Assembly (NCBI GenBank): GCA_034769895.1
Contig: CM068372.1
Coordinates: 373,259,258 to 373,323,257, forward strand
Direction: 5' to 3'
Source: Magicicada septendecula
Lineage: Eukaryota > Arthropoda > Insecta > Hemiptera > Cicadidae
Length of the DNA stretch: 64,000 bases
The position numbers were made by a program, and so were the translations under genes. This document shows positions 36,222 to 47,171 of the stretch, one piece after another. The notes beneath the pieces are model-generated. The model searched no databases. It saw only the letters and a program-made list of their open reading frames with translations, and had not been told where the DNA came from. Within the stretch, counting starts at the first letter, position 1, and each line of letters opens with the position of its first letter.

Positions 36222-36715
36222 TCAACTAACATGTATTCGTGCTGCACTGCTTATCTTCAACGCGGTATCATATAATTTATTGGATTTAAACATCAGCTGA
36301 TCGTTGAGTAACTGTTCTTCATTTATTTTGGAGGCCCTGTATGTTTCAAACTCTTCTAGGGCGTTCAGGAGATGACCTTTATTACATATGTGTATCGGCT
36401 CCATGTTTTCCTTGAATCCGGTGTAACTATGGTTTTCGTTTATGAGGTGGAGTGCGTAATTCGATGAGGTGGTTTGGGGATTCTTTTTTGGTAGGTGTTC
36501 TTTAAACCTCTCGATAAATTTTCTCCCCGTCTGTCCGATATAGAACTTATCACACTCACTGCACTGGATTCTATACACTCCAGAACATTCCTCCGATGTT
36601 ATTGGAGCACGTGGCTTAAGTATATTTTTTAGATTATTCATGGTCTTGAATGAAACATTTATACATAATTTTTTAAATTCATTTTTTATTACATTGGGGA
36701 GTAAGTTCGTATATA
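36222..36715 (-). pseudogene. PLE2 inverted partial copy: GIY-YIG end
   Basis: Minus-strand ORF of 139 residues equal to the C-terminus of the main PLE2 copy, starting MNNLKNILKPRAP and including the nuclease YRIQCSECDKFYIGQTGRKF. Coding similarity extends to the junction near 36715, where the orientation flips. Confidence 0.88.
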
Positions 36716-38872
36716 ATGCAACGGCAGCTTATAATGCTAAAGTAAAAGCACAGAAAACGTGGCTTAAGGAGGAAATTAAAGCATTATACATAAAGAAAAT
36801 TCGTTTAAATAAATCGTTATACAAAGCTCATTTAATGGTCTTGAACACGTTACACCCAGCTATAGTTAATGAAGTAATTTATTTGATACAAACACAGATT
36901 AGAAATATTGCCAGTATAATTATATCGAGACACATTAAGAAATTTGATAAACTATACAGAAAACAACACAAACAAGATAACGTTGAATGTAAACATATAT
37001 TTTGTAAACGCGTAGCTAATCTTACTAACATTGAGTTATCGACAGAGGAACAGAATTTATTATCAAAGGGGCTACACTACAATCTACCTGACTTTAGTAA
37101 ACATGCTTTAACACGGGAAGTCACTAATGCTGAGGCTACAATTAAATATATTAAGAACCAAGACACTCAGTGTGAAACACGGTCATTAATCAACAATACG
37201 TTGAATCGTTTACTGAAGTTAAATAGCACACATAACACAGAACATAAGAAAGAGTTAAAAATTGCTAAAAATATCAAACAAAAAATAATAAATAACAACG
37301 CAATACTTACAAAAGCAGACAAAGGAAACACAGTGGTTATTATGGAAAAAACAGATTATATACGTAAATGTTACGACTTCATTCAAGAAAATAATACAAC
37401 GATGTTAAATAATGACCGACTGAAAAACACACTAAAACCATAAATTTAGCTATAAATACATGTGTAAATTTACTTGTCACACTAATCAGACGGAACGTAA
37501 AACAAATCAAACCTAAGGCACCTGAATTTACGGGACTACCCAAATTGCACAAACAAAACATTCCCATAAGACCTTTGATTAACTATACGACCGCCCCAAG
37601 TTATAAAATAGCCAAAAAACTACAACAAATTATTAAAAACAGCATAAAAATAGAAAATGTCCACAACGTAAAAAACACCTTTGAATTCATAAATAAAATT
37701 AAAGATATGGAGATTCTACCAAGCTATAAGTTTGTCTCGATGGACATTGTTAATTTATATACAAATATTCCGGTTTTGGAAACGTTAACAATTCTAAAGG
37801 AAAATTTAACTAGGACAGGCATTCTAAATAAAAAGCAGATAGAAGAACTCCTATCTTTATTACAGATTATAGTACAACAAAATTATTACACTCATGACAA
37901 TAAGTATTTTAACCAAAAGGAAGAGTTGGCAATGGGTTCACCTCTAAGCAGTCTTTTGGCCGAAATATACATGAACTACTATTTTAAGTTTATTAACGAC
38001 ATTAACCGTAACATTAAATTTACCATGGAAATGGAAACTAATAATAGCTTGAACTTCTCGATATATCGGTGTTAAAAAGAAACAACCATTTTGGTTTTAA
38101 AATATACCGAAAGCATACCACAACAGACATAGTTATAAATGCTAAATCGAATCATCCGTACACACAAAAAATGGCGGCGTTTAATGCGCTAGCATATAGA
38201 CTATTAAACGTACCAATGAACACGGAAGATTATACGGACGAATCTAACGTCATAAAACACATAGCTTTGAGAAATGGATATAAAATAGAAATTGTGGATA
38301 AAATAATACGTAAACAATTACAGAAAATAAATGGTGACAATAATAAGGCTAAAAATAAAACACAATACGTCTCAGCATTATATACAAACTTACTCCCCAA
38401 TGTAATAAAAAATGAATTTAAAAAATTATGTATAAATGTTTCATTCAAGACCATGAATAATCTAAAAAATATACTTAAGCCACGTGCTCCAATAACATCG
38501 GAGGAATGTTCTGGAGGGTATAGAATCCAGTGCAGTGAGTGCGATAAGTTCTATATCGGACAGACGGGGAGAAAATTTATCGAGAGGTTTAAAGAACACC
38601 TACCAAAAAAGAATCCCCAAACCACCTCATCAAATTACGCACTCCACCTCATAAACGAAAACCACAGTTACACCGGATTCAAGGAAAACATGGAGCCGAT
38701 ACACATATGTAATAAAGGTCATCTCCTGAACGCCCTAGAAGAGTTTGAAATATACAGGGCCTCCAAAATAAATGAAGAACAGTTACTCAACGATCAGCTG
38801 ATGTTTAAATCCAATAAATTATATGATACCGCGTTGAAGAAAAGCAGTGAAGCGCGAATACATGTTAGTTGA
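36716..38872 (+). pseudogene. PLE2 reverse transcriptase / GIY-YIG endonuclease
   Basis: 5'-truncated Penelope protein in several frames. 36716-37440 carries the N-terminal region and TKADKGNTVVIM. 37500-38075 carries LPKLHKQNIPIRP, SMDIVNLYTNIPV and ELAMGSPLSSLLAEIYM. 38069-38872 carries the thumb and GIY-YIG nuclease (YRIQCSECDKFYIGQTGR). Frameshifts occur near 37430 and 38065. The catalytic YVDD block present in PLE1 is missing after AEIYM, apparently by an internal deletion of about 35 codons. The copy cannot encode an active reverse transcriptase. Confidence 0.9.
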
Positions 38873-39027
38873 CGATCAGAGGTCGACCGGTGCACCGAGT
38901 CACTTATAACGTTTTCAAATGTTTATGTATATATGTTAATTTATTCATAGTGAGTTTTGTGCGTGTGGTGTTTATGTGTATAAACGTTTTAATCTTTACG
39001 ACGACCCCTATGTATTAGGGGAATAAC

Positions 39028-39085
39028 ATTTTACTGTACCTGAGGATGGGGATTTAGTCCCTGAAACATGTCATATTTGAAAAAC
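39028..39085 (+). ncRNA. Hammerhead ribozyme in PLE2 3' end (plus copy)
   Basis: CTGAGGA at 39040-39046, GC-rich stem II (GGGG/TCCC) and GAAAC at 39063-39067. Stem III is the palindrome ACATGT, and the predicted cleavage triplet is GTC at 39070-39072. Stem I pairs the bases before CTGAGGA with those after GTC, less well than in the minus copy. Confidence 0.6.
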
Positions 39086-39174
39086 TGAGATCGCCTAGTG
39101 GATTATATAAGGTAAAATTCTTAAATTAATCATAATAGCGATCTGGAGACTGCATAAAATGTATTTTACCATTA

Positions 39175-40112
39175 TCGACCTCAATTCTGCATATCACCAG
39201 ATCCCGCTGACGAAGGAAAGTAGGCCCTACACGGCATTCTGTGTTCCGTGGAACCTCTACCACTACACCAGGGTTCCCATGGGTCTAGCGGTAGGGGCCC
39301 AAACACTCACCCGTTTACTTGACACCATTTTTCACGATGTCAAGTTTAAATATGTCTTTAACTATCTTGACGACTTGCTGGTGTACAGCAAGGGTTATGA
39401 GGAGCATTTGGGTCATCTCGAAGAGGTGATGTGCAGGTTGAGGGGTGCTGGCCTCACTGTAAACCCCGAAAAGGTGAAGTTCGCCCAGACACAAATTTCT
39501 TTTCTGGGACACCTGATTTCCCATAGAGGTGTCACTGTGGATCCAGAGCGAACACAGGGAATCAGGGACTTTCCCCCACCAAAGGATGCCATAGGCATCG
39601 CGAGATTTGTGGGGTTGGTAAATTTTTATCGGCGCTTCATTCCGAACGCGGCGGAGATTGCGGCCCCCCCTAAATGAACTCCGAAAGGGCGCCAAATTTT
39701 TATGGGGGGGAAAAACAACAGAGGGCTTTTGAAACCTTGAAGGAAGCCATCATTTCCCCCTCGGTGCTGAGGATGCCTGATTTCTCTCAAAACTTTCATT
39801 TTACAGACGGACGCGAGTTCGACTGCGCTCGGGGCGGTTCTGTCCCAAGTCGTGGATGGGGCTAGGCAGCCTGTGGCATTTATATCCAGAACATTGACCC
39901 AACAAGAATGAAAGTCTTCAGTCTATGAGCTAGAGTGTTTAGCTGTTGTGTTCGCTCTAGACAAGTTCAGGCGTTTCTTGGAAAATGCTGAGTTCCTGCT
40001 CGAGACCGACAACCAGGCTCTCTCTTGGCATCTCGCTCATCCCCGGCAGCTGGGTAAGATTGGACGATGGGTGGTCAAGATCTCATCCTTTAAATTCAAG
40101 GTGCAACACATT
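39175..40112 (+). pseudogene. pol: X reverse transcriptase C-terminal part and RNase H
   Basis: From 39161 the reading frame carries DLNSAYHQIPL, FCVPWNLYHYTRVPMGL, the catalytic YLDDLLVYS, and the thumb/connection (FLGHLISHRGV, FYRRFIPNAAEIA) to about 39676. RNase H follows with TDASSTALGAV, YELECLAVVFALDKFR and TDNQALSW, but in two or three frames and with a stop at 39909-39911. Coding ends abruptly near 40112 and is joined to the last 154 bp of the LTR, deleting integrase. Confidence 0.9.
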
Positions 40113-40266
40113 CGAGTTTTAATTGCAAGTCCCGTCTCACTGGACCCAGCGCATTTTTACTTCTCTAGGCCTTCCGCCTAGTTTTAAATAACTAGTGGCC
40201 CCTCTTTCAAAAAAAAATTTTTAGAATTTTTTTTATAAAGCATAAAAATTTGAAAGAGGGGTTACA
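40113..40266 (+). repeat. X 3' LTR stub
   Basis: Last ~154 bp of the X LTR, nearly identical to 9602-9745, including both hairpins (40165-40195) and the A-rich stem-loop. Followed by TSD TTAC at 40267-40270. Confidence 0.9.
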
Positions 40267-40270
40267 TTAC

Positions 40271-40616
40271 TATGGGAGGCATCTTAAAAATAAGTGATGG
40301 CTTCAGAGAACACTCCTTCTACATTTCCAGACATCAACTTGGCAGTTATATTAAACAGATCTTCATATGTTAACTAGGGTTTCAACTTATTCTTCATACA
40401 ACCTTCACACTCTATAATCTGGTGTTAGTTATTTCTGTCCATGAATACAATAAATTTAATGAACACAAAGACATACGAGTTAAAACATAAAAAACAATAC
40501 TAATTAATCAAAATTAATCAGTTAGTCCCATTACAATATATATCCTAAAATCACAATCTGAATGTAATATGAACAAAACTGATTTGAATGTTTTTCACTA
40601 TAACCAAAATGCTGAA
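40271..40616. other. Flank right of X, no confident gene
   Basis: AT-rich. A minus-strand stretch 40290-40373 reads LTYEDLFNITAKLMSGNVEG and ends in a stop just before the X insertion site. A CTAG acceptor precedes it. It may be a host exon, but this is weak. Confidence 0.3.
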
Positions 40617-40659
40617 ATATACTTTATATAATAATGAAACTTTCACTTGTGAACTTACT

Positions 40660-40722
40660 TGTCTTTTCTCGTCGAACACGTTTCGGCGTAGTGTTCGCCT
40701 TCGTCAGCTTAGAGACAGACTG
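40660..40722 (-). ncRNA. Hammerhead ribozyme, inverted partial unit
   Basis: The complement of 40701-40707 gives CTGACGA and the complement of 40680-40684 gives GAAAC. Stem III reads ACGTGT here, keeping pairing through a G-U. Confidence 0.58.
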
Positions 40723-40754
40723 CCAGACTTTGTTGGTTGATGACAAAGTCTGGC

Positions 40755-40825
40755 AGTCTGTCTCTAAGCTGACGAAGGCGAACACTACGCCGAAACGCGT
40801 TCGACGAGAAAAGACAAGTAAGTTC
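40755..40825 (+). ncRNA. Hammerhead ribozyme, unit 1
   Basis: CTGACGA at 40769-40775, stem II GGCG/CGCC, GAAAC at 40792-40796, palindromic stem III ACGCGT, predicted cut after 40801. Proximal stem I pairing is short (one pair, internal loop, then TCTC/GAGA), which lowers confidence. Confidence 0.6.
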
Positions 40826-41002
40826 ACAAGTGAAAGTTTCATTATTATATAAAGTGTAGTGCTGTAAAAAAAAATGATGAACAATCAAGACAGCTGAAAT
40901 ATAGTTTACGTGTTGTGAAAGGAATGTATATTCAAGTTTTCTAACACACCCACTGGTAGATATGATCACAATAAATCCCTATCCCCACCAACAAAGTCTG
41001 GC

Positions 41003-41073
41003 AGTCTGTCTCTAAGCTGACGAAGGCGAACACTACGCCGAAACGCGTTCGATGAGAAAAGACAAGTAAGTTC
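41003..41073 (+). ncRNA. Hammerhead ribozyme, unit 2
   Basis: Same core as unit 1, with CTGACGA at 41017-41023. One base differs in the region after the predicted cut (gatgag for gacgag). Confidence 0.6.
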
Positions 41074-41997
41074 ACAAGTGAAAGTTTCATTATTATATAA
41101 AGTGTAGTGCTGTAAAAAAAAAATGATGAACAATCAAGACAGCTGAAATATAGTTTTACGTGTTGTGAAAGGAATGCATATTCAAGTTTTCTAACACACC
41201 CACTGGTTGATATGATCACAATAAATCCCTATCCCTTAAAAAAGGAGCAAACATTTCTTTAAATTTCAATTTCAAGTAAATGTTACTTGTGGCATTGTTT
41301 TTGCTCAACTTTTCAAATAGTTTTGTCCTGGGATATTCTGATACAGCTTATTTCCAGTTTACCCAACAACAGAGTTTTTTTTTTTGAAATTATTTTTCAG
41401 AGATTTACTTTCCAAACAAAAAAATATCCCTGAAATATAAATAAATGTCGAAAAGGAAACAGTTCTGTGAAAGTACAAATTCAGGTAACATATTATTCGC
41501 TTTATCTGAAAAACAATAAATTATTTTGTGTTCTGATATATTCACTCATTTGTTCAATATCTGTCCTCTTAACCGCCAATAAATCACACTAAGTGTGTAA
41601 GTTGCTCTATCCTATTTGTTTAAAACACAGAATACAATTTTACATAATCACTGGGTTCATCAAAATAATTCATTACAATTGTCAAGATGGTAGAAACAGG
41701 CCTCACCACACGATTGCCTACATCAATATTCTCAATGTAAGTGACCAAAAGTATTACAATTATAAAACATTATTTTTTGAGAAACTATTTGTGTATACAG
41801 TTTGAAAAACATGAGCATTTTATCGAAGCTACAAGTTAAAATGAAATCCCAAATGCCTTGCCACTCCCTTAAGACATGCTTCCTGAGTTTCGGGATTACA
41901 ATATTACAATACTTTCTAAGAAATAACATACCATACAGAACACAAATTGATGATGGTGAACAATAAAGAATATGTACAATTGACAATTTTACAAGCA

Positions 41998-42003
41998 CGC
42001 GCG

Positions 42004-42053
<50 letters not shown>
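41998..42053. repeat. (CG)n(CA)n microsatellite
   Basis: About 7 CG units followed by about 20 CA units. Confidence 0.97.
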
Positions 42054-42055
<2 letters not shown>

Positions 42056-43116
42056 AGATGCAACAATGTTAACCAGAAGTTAGCAAATTATAAAATTGAA
42101 ACTAAAAAGACAACCACAGTTAAAATTATGTTACAATTGTTAAACAAGTAATCAAGACGTACTTATTACTCAATACAGTATTCTGATGGATACATTTATT
42201 AGTTTAAATTTGCTTTTCTTGTACTTAAATCATCTAAGTTACTAAGCCTCCTAACTTCCTTTTTCCCATGCCGACCACATACCCCAACATCACTATAAAT
42301 ATCTGATGCATTTCTGAGGTGAAACTATTGTCAGAGAATAGTCAAAAGCAGTTTTATATCCCAAAACAGTATACACTTTGCAATTAGAATGTTCCACTTG
42401 CTATTGTCTGAGTTTCGGTAAGAATACACAAGAATTAATTTACCTGACTGTGTTTATTTAGTCTCACAAGACGCATTAAAACAGTATTTATTCCATATAT
42501 ACAAGAGCACTAAGTCTGCTGTATACACTGTCCTTGATACACTACAACACTGGAAGTGACTATTTAATAGTGAGGATGGTGTTGCATAGGATGATTAATT
42601 GGATGTGGCTCTTTGTTGCCCACACATTCATTACTGGAAGCAGGGAAAATGATTGTGACCAGCTGCTTCCGTTCCTTCCACTCAGGGCTGAATTCTGAAT
42701 TATATAATGTCTTCTGTTATTGCACACTCATAAGTAGTATGCCGCAAGTCTAGTCAATTACAATTTTTTCATTTTTGCAAGATGTTAATCTTCATCTATT
42801 ATTCAAGGAATATGACAAACTTAAAATGTTTCTTTAATTAATAAAGTTGTGTTAGTGGTTATAATGACAAACAGAATTAACACTGTTGCACACCATTACA
42901 GAAAAATTATTCCGATTAGCGCTTTCAAGCTTCACAGCTCATCATCAGATTGCAAATAACAATAATGGACCTAGAGAACAACTTCTTTATACCCCCACTT
43001 TCCCTACAGCGCGTACACATTTTTGTAAACAGCTTTAAGTTAAATGTCCTGTCTGGCTATTAGCAACTAGCGAGTTCAGTCACCCGTGTCGGTACTTTTA
43101 CATTTCTTTCTAGTAC

Positions 43117-43118
<2 letters not shown>

Positions 43119-43183
<65 letters not shown>
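43119..43183. repeat. (TG)n microsatellite
   Basis: About 32 uninterrupted TG units. Confidence 0.97.
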
Positions 43184-43185
<2 letters not shown>

Positions 43186-43254
43186 AATTTTCGATAGTAA
43201 CATTACCACTTATAAAATAGGGAATATTCCTACTTGCAGTAACAAGTAAACGTT

Positions 43255-44424
43255 TGTAACGGGGCAAACCCAGGGTTTATTTTTTATTTCATAATAAGTT
43301 TAACAATTTGTAACCAACCATGCTAGGCAACATTTTAGATCACCAAAAGCTTGACTTTTGTGAACACCTGGTGGTCAGTCTGGTACCAGTCAGGGTAAGG
43401 TACAAAAACAATTATAACATTGGAATGTGTACGAGCGCGAGTGTGCCACCCTTTCGCGATGGAAAAGTCACGTACATGTTCTCCTTACCGCCTTATACGA
43501 GATGACGAGAAAGTGCGAGACGGTCACCAGCCAATCCGAAAGCAAGTTGCTGGCCGCAGAGAGACGCTTAGCCATTTTTGGACGCGGCAATCGACAAAAG
43601 ATCTCGCAACTGCACGGTTGTGTAAATTGGGCTCGAGCAAATATACAGTCGGCCGACTAAAATGTGATTTTATTAAGGAGTATTAATCAGTATTTAAACA
43701 TATGAGCGGAGACTCTATACAACAGTGATAAATTTTGAAAACAGTTAAAAGCAGTTTCGGACTTTAAGTGGGCAAAAAATGATAGTGGCGCAACAACGGG
43801 GAGATACAGGAGAAAGGGATGAGTACCTTTTAAACAGTTTTATACCTTAAACGATAAACAAATTAAACAGCTGCCACTGAATTTTGAAAAAAACCGAAAG
43901 AGCTATTATTTAAAATGGGGATTTTAAAGATGTGTGTGTGTGTGTGTGTGTGAATTATGTAACGAACAAAGCACTGGTTTGCGTTAATTAAATTTAAGGT
44001 ATACCGAATTTAATTTGTATTTTCAATATTTGTTTTTGTTTTCACTATGTTGAATTTATATAACTTCTTATAAAAGAAGGGCAACTTTCTAATTAACCAA
44101 TATGTTATATTATAGTTAAATAGAAACATGTGGAGAAGAGGGAGAACAATATTTTGTTTAAAATGGAAAGTAAATCAATATATGTAATTTAAATATCAAT
44201 TTATTTTGAATATGACAAATAAAACTAAATTCATTTGAAAACGAGTAGACTCAAAGCATTTATTTCAGATAGCCTAATTTCTGTTCTCCAAATAAACGCT
44301 TACATGAATCCTGGGTTGACCTTGGTGGTATGGAAGTCATGTTGGTAAAATGGCCTCCAGTAAATGGTGGTTTGATGTATAAAAATGGTAAGTAAAAAAT
44401 AATAAAATAGTAAAGAAGATTACA
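43255..44424 (+). repeat. Solo LTR of a Z-related family
   Basis: Starts TGTAACGGGGC, ends GATTACA, 1,170 bp, with CGTT on both sides (43251-43254 and 44425-44428). Its first ~60 bp resemble the Z LTR start (TGTAACGGG, then an AT-rich stretch with tttattttt) and its length matches (1,164-1,174 bp). Near its end, cttggtggtatgg...atggcctccag is a loose match to the Z U5 region. No internal sequence remains, as expected after LTR-LTR recombination. Confidence 0.7.
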
Positions 44425-44428
44425 CGTT

Positions 44429-47169
44429 TTACATGATAATTACAATTTATCACTAGATTTTCTGTGATGTTTTTGATATTACACAAAAATCAAAGGCTTC
44501 ATCAATTACATTTTTCTATCATCCAGCTCTAGTCTCCCTCTGTACTTCAGACGAACACAATTATCATCAATGGACAAACTTTTAACTGATGACGTATCGA
44601 CAATACAAATGGTGTTTACTTTTACTAATATTTTGCCTAGGTTGTGAATCATCAATATTTCAGGAAATTTTAGTATTTTCTCATGGTACATCATTGTAAC
44701 TAACCCCACTGCTAACTACATGTCTTTAGACTACTTTGCGACTGGTGAAAGTAAGGTAAGCCTCTTTTTTCATAATACATTTACAGTTTAATTTTCTTGT
44801 TAAGCGTTTGTAGACGACTTGTGATCCAAAACATTCTGTCGGATGCTTACTTGGATCAGCAAAAATGAAAAATCAAGATTAACATCCTACAAGTTGCCCA
44901 CATGCATAACAGTGCTCGGGGTCAAGTTACACAAAAAATTATCCTTAAATGCTTTGGTAAATATGTTTCTGACACTTTGCAAGTGAAGAGGAGAAGAATG
45001 AGGCTGTCAGAGAAGTCAAACCAACCAATCCATTTGGGTTATCAAATTTAGGAGAATTTCAACCAAGATCTGAACACAATGTTCAGGAAATAAAAAAAAT
45101 TTAGAATACCAGGTTCAGGGGCACACCACAGCTAAAGAGTGGAAGATAAAATTTTAAGAAAATTGTAAAAGCCTATGTGGGAAATCAAGTATGAAGAATT
45201 TTACTCAAAATACAAAGTCAGCGTCCTTAATAATTTGACAAAATTAATATCTCTCAGTACTTCTTGCATAATTTTGGACTGCCTTCAACACGTTTATAAG
45301 CACTGTTTGCAAAAACTTTACATATGCATACTAGTTATGTATATTTATGAACAGTGTTATATATAGGCCTATAGATGTCTATGTAAACATACATACCTTA
45401 AAAGGCAGGATTCAATATAATTATTTGTCATTTAGACATTATGATCATAAATTTAACTAAAAAAATTCAGTATGACTATCACCTGTTATTTTACAAAAAA
45501 TACAGTAGTGTGTGTGTGTGTGTGTGTGAAATTTTCTAATAACAAACGCATTTTATTCAAAATAGTGAGTGAGTCATGCAGCTCAGGATGTTCCCTAACA
45601 AATTTTGTATGCTGTTTAATACTATACAACACTTAAAAATAATTTTTTTTTCCACCACTGTCATAACTTTCCTTTACTTCTCTCTACCACTTTATTTATC
45701 AACTGAATGCTACTGCATTTCATATTTTAAAAAACATTCCATTCATTACAAACATTTTTCCACACTACTTGACTATTTAACCCCAAGTACACAAGGAAAT
45801 ACAATGAATATGAAAGATTTTGATCTTTACTCTCCCTCAAATTCAAAATTAACAAGACTCTGCTTCTAACCAAACAACAGGCCAGAAAATAGTATTTAGT
45901 TGTTCGGTATAAAATAATTCATAGTAATCATCTTCATATCTTACAGTATTTCTCCAACATCCCTCCATAACCTCCAAGAAGTACAATTTTGTGAAAAAGA
46001 TTGACGAGAAGTATTAGTTCTAGGGAGGGAGGAGGTTGATCACAATGTTTCAACTACATTAGTTCCAATGAAAGGTATGGGGTTAGTTTTTGGTTAGGCT
46101 GACTTCTAGTTTTAAATTATATTTAGGCTTAACGTCTTCCACACTTAATTATAATCAGAGATGTGTTATTTCAGTTGGTAAGCCCCAGATTTTGATTGTG
46201 TCAGCGGCTATAACAAGACACATTTGTTGAACTCTGAGGATGATGAACAATCAAATAAAAAGAGAATTTTAAGTGGGAACGATGAAAAAGAAAGCTACAC
46301 TTATAGTATACAAAACAACAATCCAAACAAAACACAATATGCCAGCAAACTTACCAAATGTATTACTATTTCTAAAGGTAATGCACTGATCACTTCACTC
46401 AAAATACTACATTATACGGGCACAGTAATCTTTTATTGATAATATACAGCTCTACCTGGGAGTTGAAGCTGATACCATAATGTCGAAAATAGGAGAGAAT
46501 TACCTTAATAAAGGTAAGGAATTCAATACAGAATTAATAGGTAATCCATGGTTTATCATCATCACTGGCTCAACAGCCCTTTGTGGGCCCTGGGCTTCTT
46601 CAGAAGATTTCACAATTCTACTCTATTCACAGCCATATTCCAGTTTCTAATTCCAAGAGTACTGATGTCCTGACTCACTCCGTCTCAGTTTTTGCCTTCC
46701 AACTTTCCTGTTATCTTCTGGCTTTGCATTACATATCTTCTTAATAATTCTGCTTTCACAAGCACCTAATCTTTATAATTTAACAAAGGTGACCACATCA
46801 GGTTCATCATACAAATTATAGGGCTCTAAATTATATCTTTTCCTCCAGGTAAAAAGGAAGAAAAATCCATGGTTCACCTATGATTATTACAAGCCATTTT
46901 CCCCATAGGCATTTAATATGATGTGTATCCATATAGTAAAACCACTTTGTTTTCAAAAGAATTTATTTGTCCAACACATGATATTTTTGTTCACGTCTTT
47001 TAAAGTACTTTCTTTCCTTAGTTACTTAGACTTGTTTGAAAACAGTGCCTTTCAAGAATGATTTTAATCACTGCTTGTTTTCCCAAAACTAATTTATAAT
47101 AAATACACATGTATGACTTGCCTAATCTACAACCATTCTATTTTCTGCCTACCTTGTACTGCGTTACTA
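44429..47169. other. Non-coding stretch, possible old LINE piece
   Basis: No confident gene. 46555-46830 (ctggctcaacagccctttgt...) has the look of an old LINE 3' end in antisense orientation seen in many insect genomes, but I cannot verify this. A short TG repeat lies at 45509-45528. Confidence 0.3.
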
Positions 47170-47171
47170 TA

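Larger units (their letters stand above)
35968..39160 (+). mobile_element. PLE2: second Penelope-like element inside X RT
   Basis: Flanked by the 14-bp duplication gtattttaccatta at 35954-35967 and 39161-39174. The left part is an inverted, truncated 3' end copy (35968-~36715, minus). The main copy (~36716-39130) is on the plus strand and lacks its 5' end. About 30 bp of unrelated filler (39131-39160) precede the right TSD. Protein sequence is clearly different from PLE1, so this is another PLE lineage. Confidence 0.92.
1137..40266 (+). mobile_element. X: Ty3/Gypsy-like LTR retrotransposon hosting nested insertions
   Basis: The outermost element starts with TGTGCCG and ends with GGGGTTACA, with the 4-bp duplication TTAC on each side (1133-1136 and 40267-40270). 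Its own sequence, about 6.5 kb, runs as 5' LTR, primer-binding site, gag, protease, reverse transcriptase, partial RNase H, and a 154-bp stub of the 3' LTR. It is interrupted by W with PLE1, by Y with Z, and by PLE2. Integrase and most of the 3' LTR are deleted. Gag order, a DSG protease and a YLDD reverse transcriptase place it in Gypsy. Gag and pol carry stops and frameshifts, so the copy is dead. The intact TSD shows that the deletion happened after integration. Confidence 0.9.
40617..41237 (+). repeat. Tandem 248-bp hammerhead units with an inverted partial unit
   Basis: Two direct units (40745-40992 and 40993-41237) are near-identical. A ~125-bp inverted partial unit lies on the left (40617-40741). 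Each unit has tggcagtctgtctctaag, a hammerhead core, a conserved gtaagttcacaagtgaaag block shared with the PLE1 terminus, a poly-A run, and caataaatccctatccc. No ORF is present. The inverted-then-direct layout repeats that of PLE1 and PLE2. It is either a pseudo-LTR array of a Penelope element or a retrozyme-like non-autonomous element. Confidence 0.8.
41238..43250. other. Non-coding AT-rich stretch with a possible terminal exon
   Basis: No confident gene. The minus strand at 42564-42694 reads FSPEWKERKQLVTIIFPASS to a stop, after an acceptor ataattcag. It could be the last exon of a host gene, but the protein is unrecognised and another frame is also open. Confidence 0.3.

Noticed and set aside
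40624-41219. Overlapping 72-92 residue ORFs in the 248-bp repeats
   Set aside because: They follow from the inverted/direct repeat and the hammerhead sequence, with no protein family similarity.
42001-43267. ORFs of repeated Cys-Val or Thr-His
   Set aside because: They are translations of CA/TG microsatellites.
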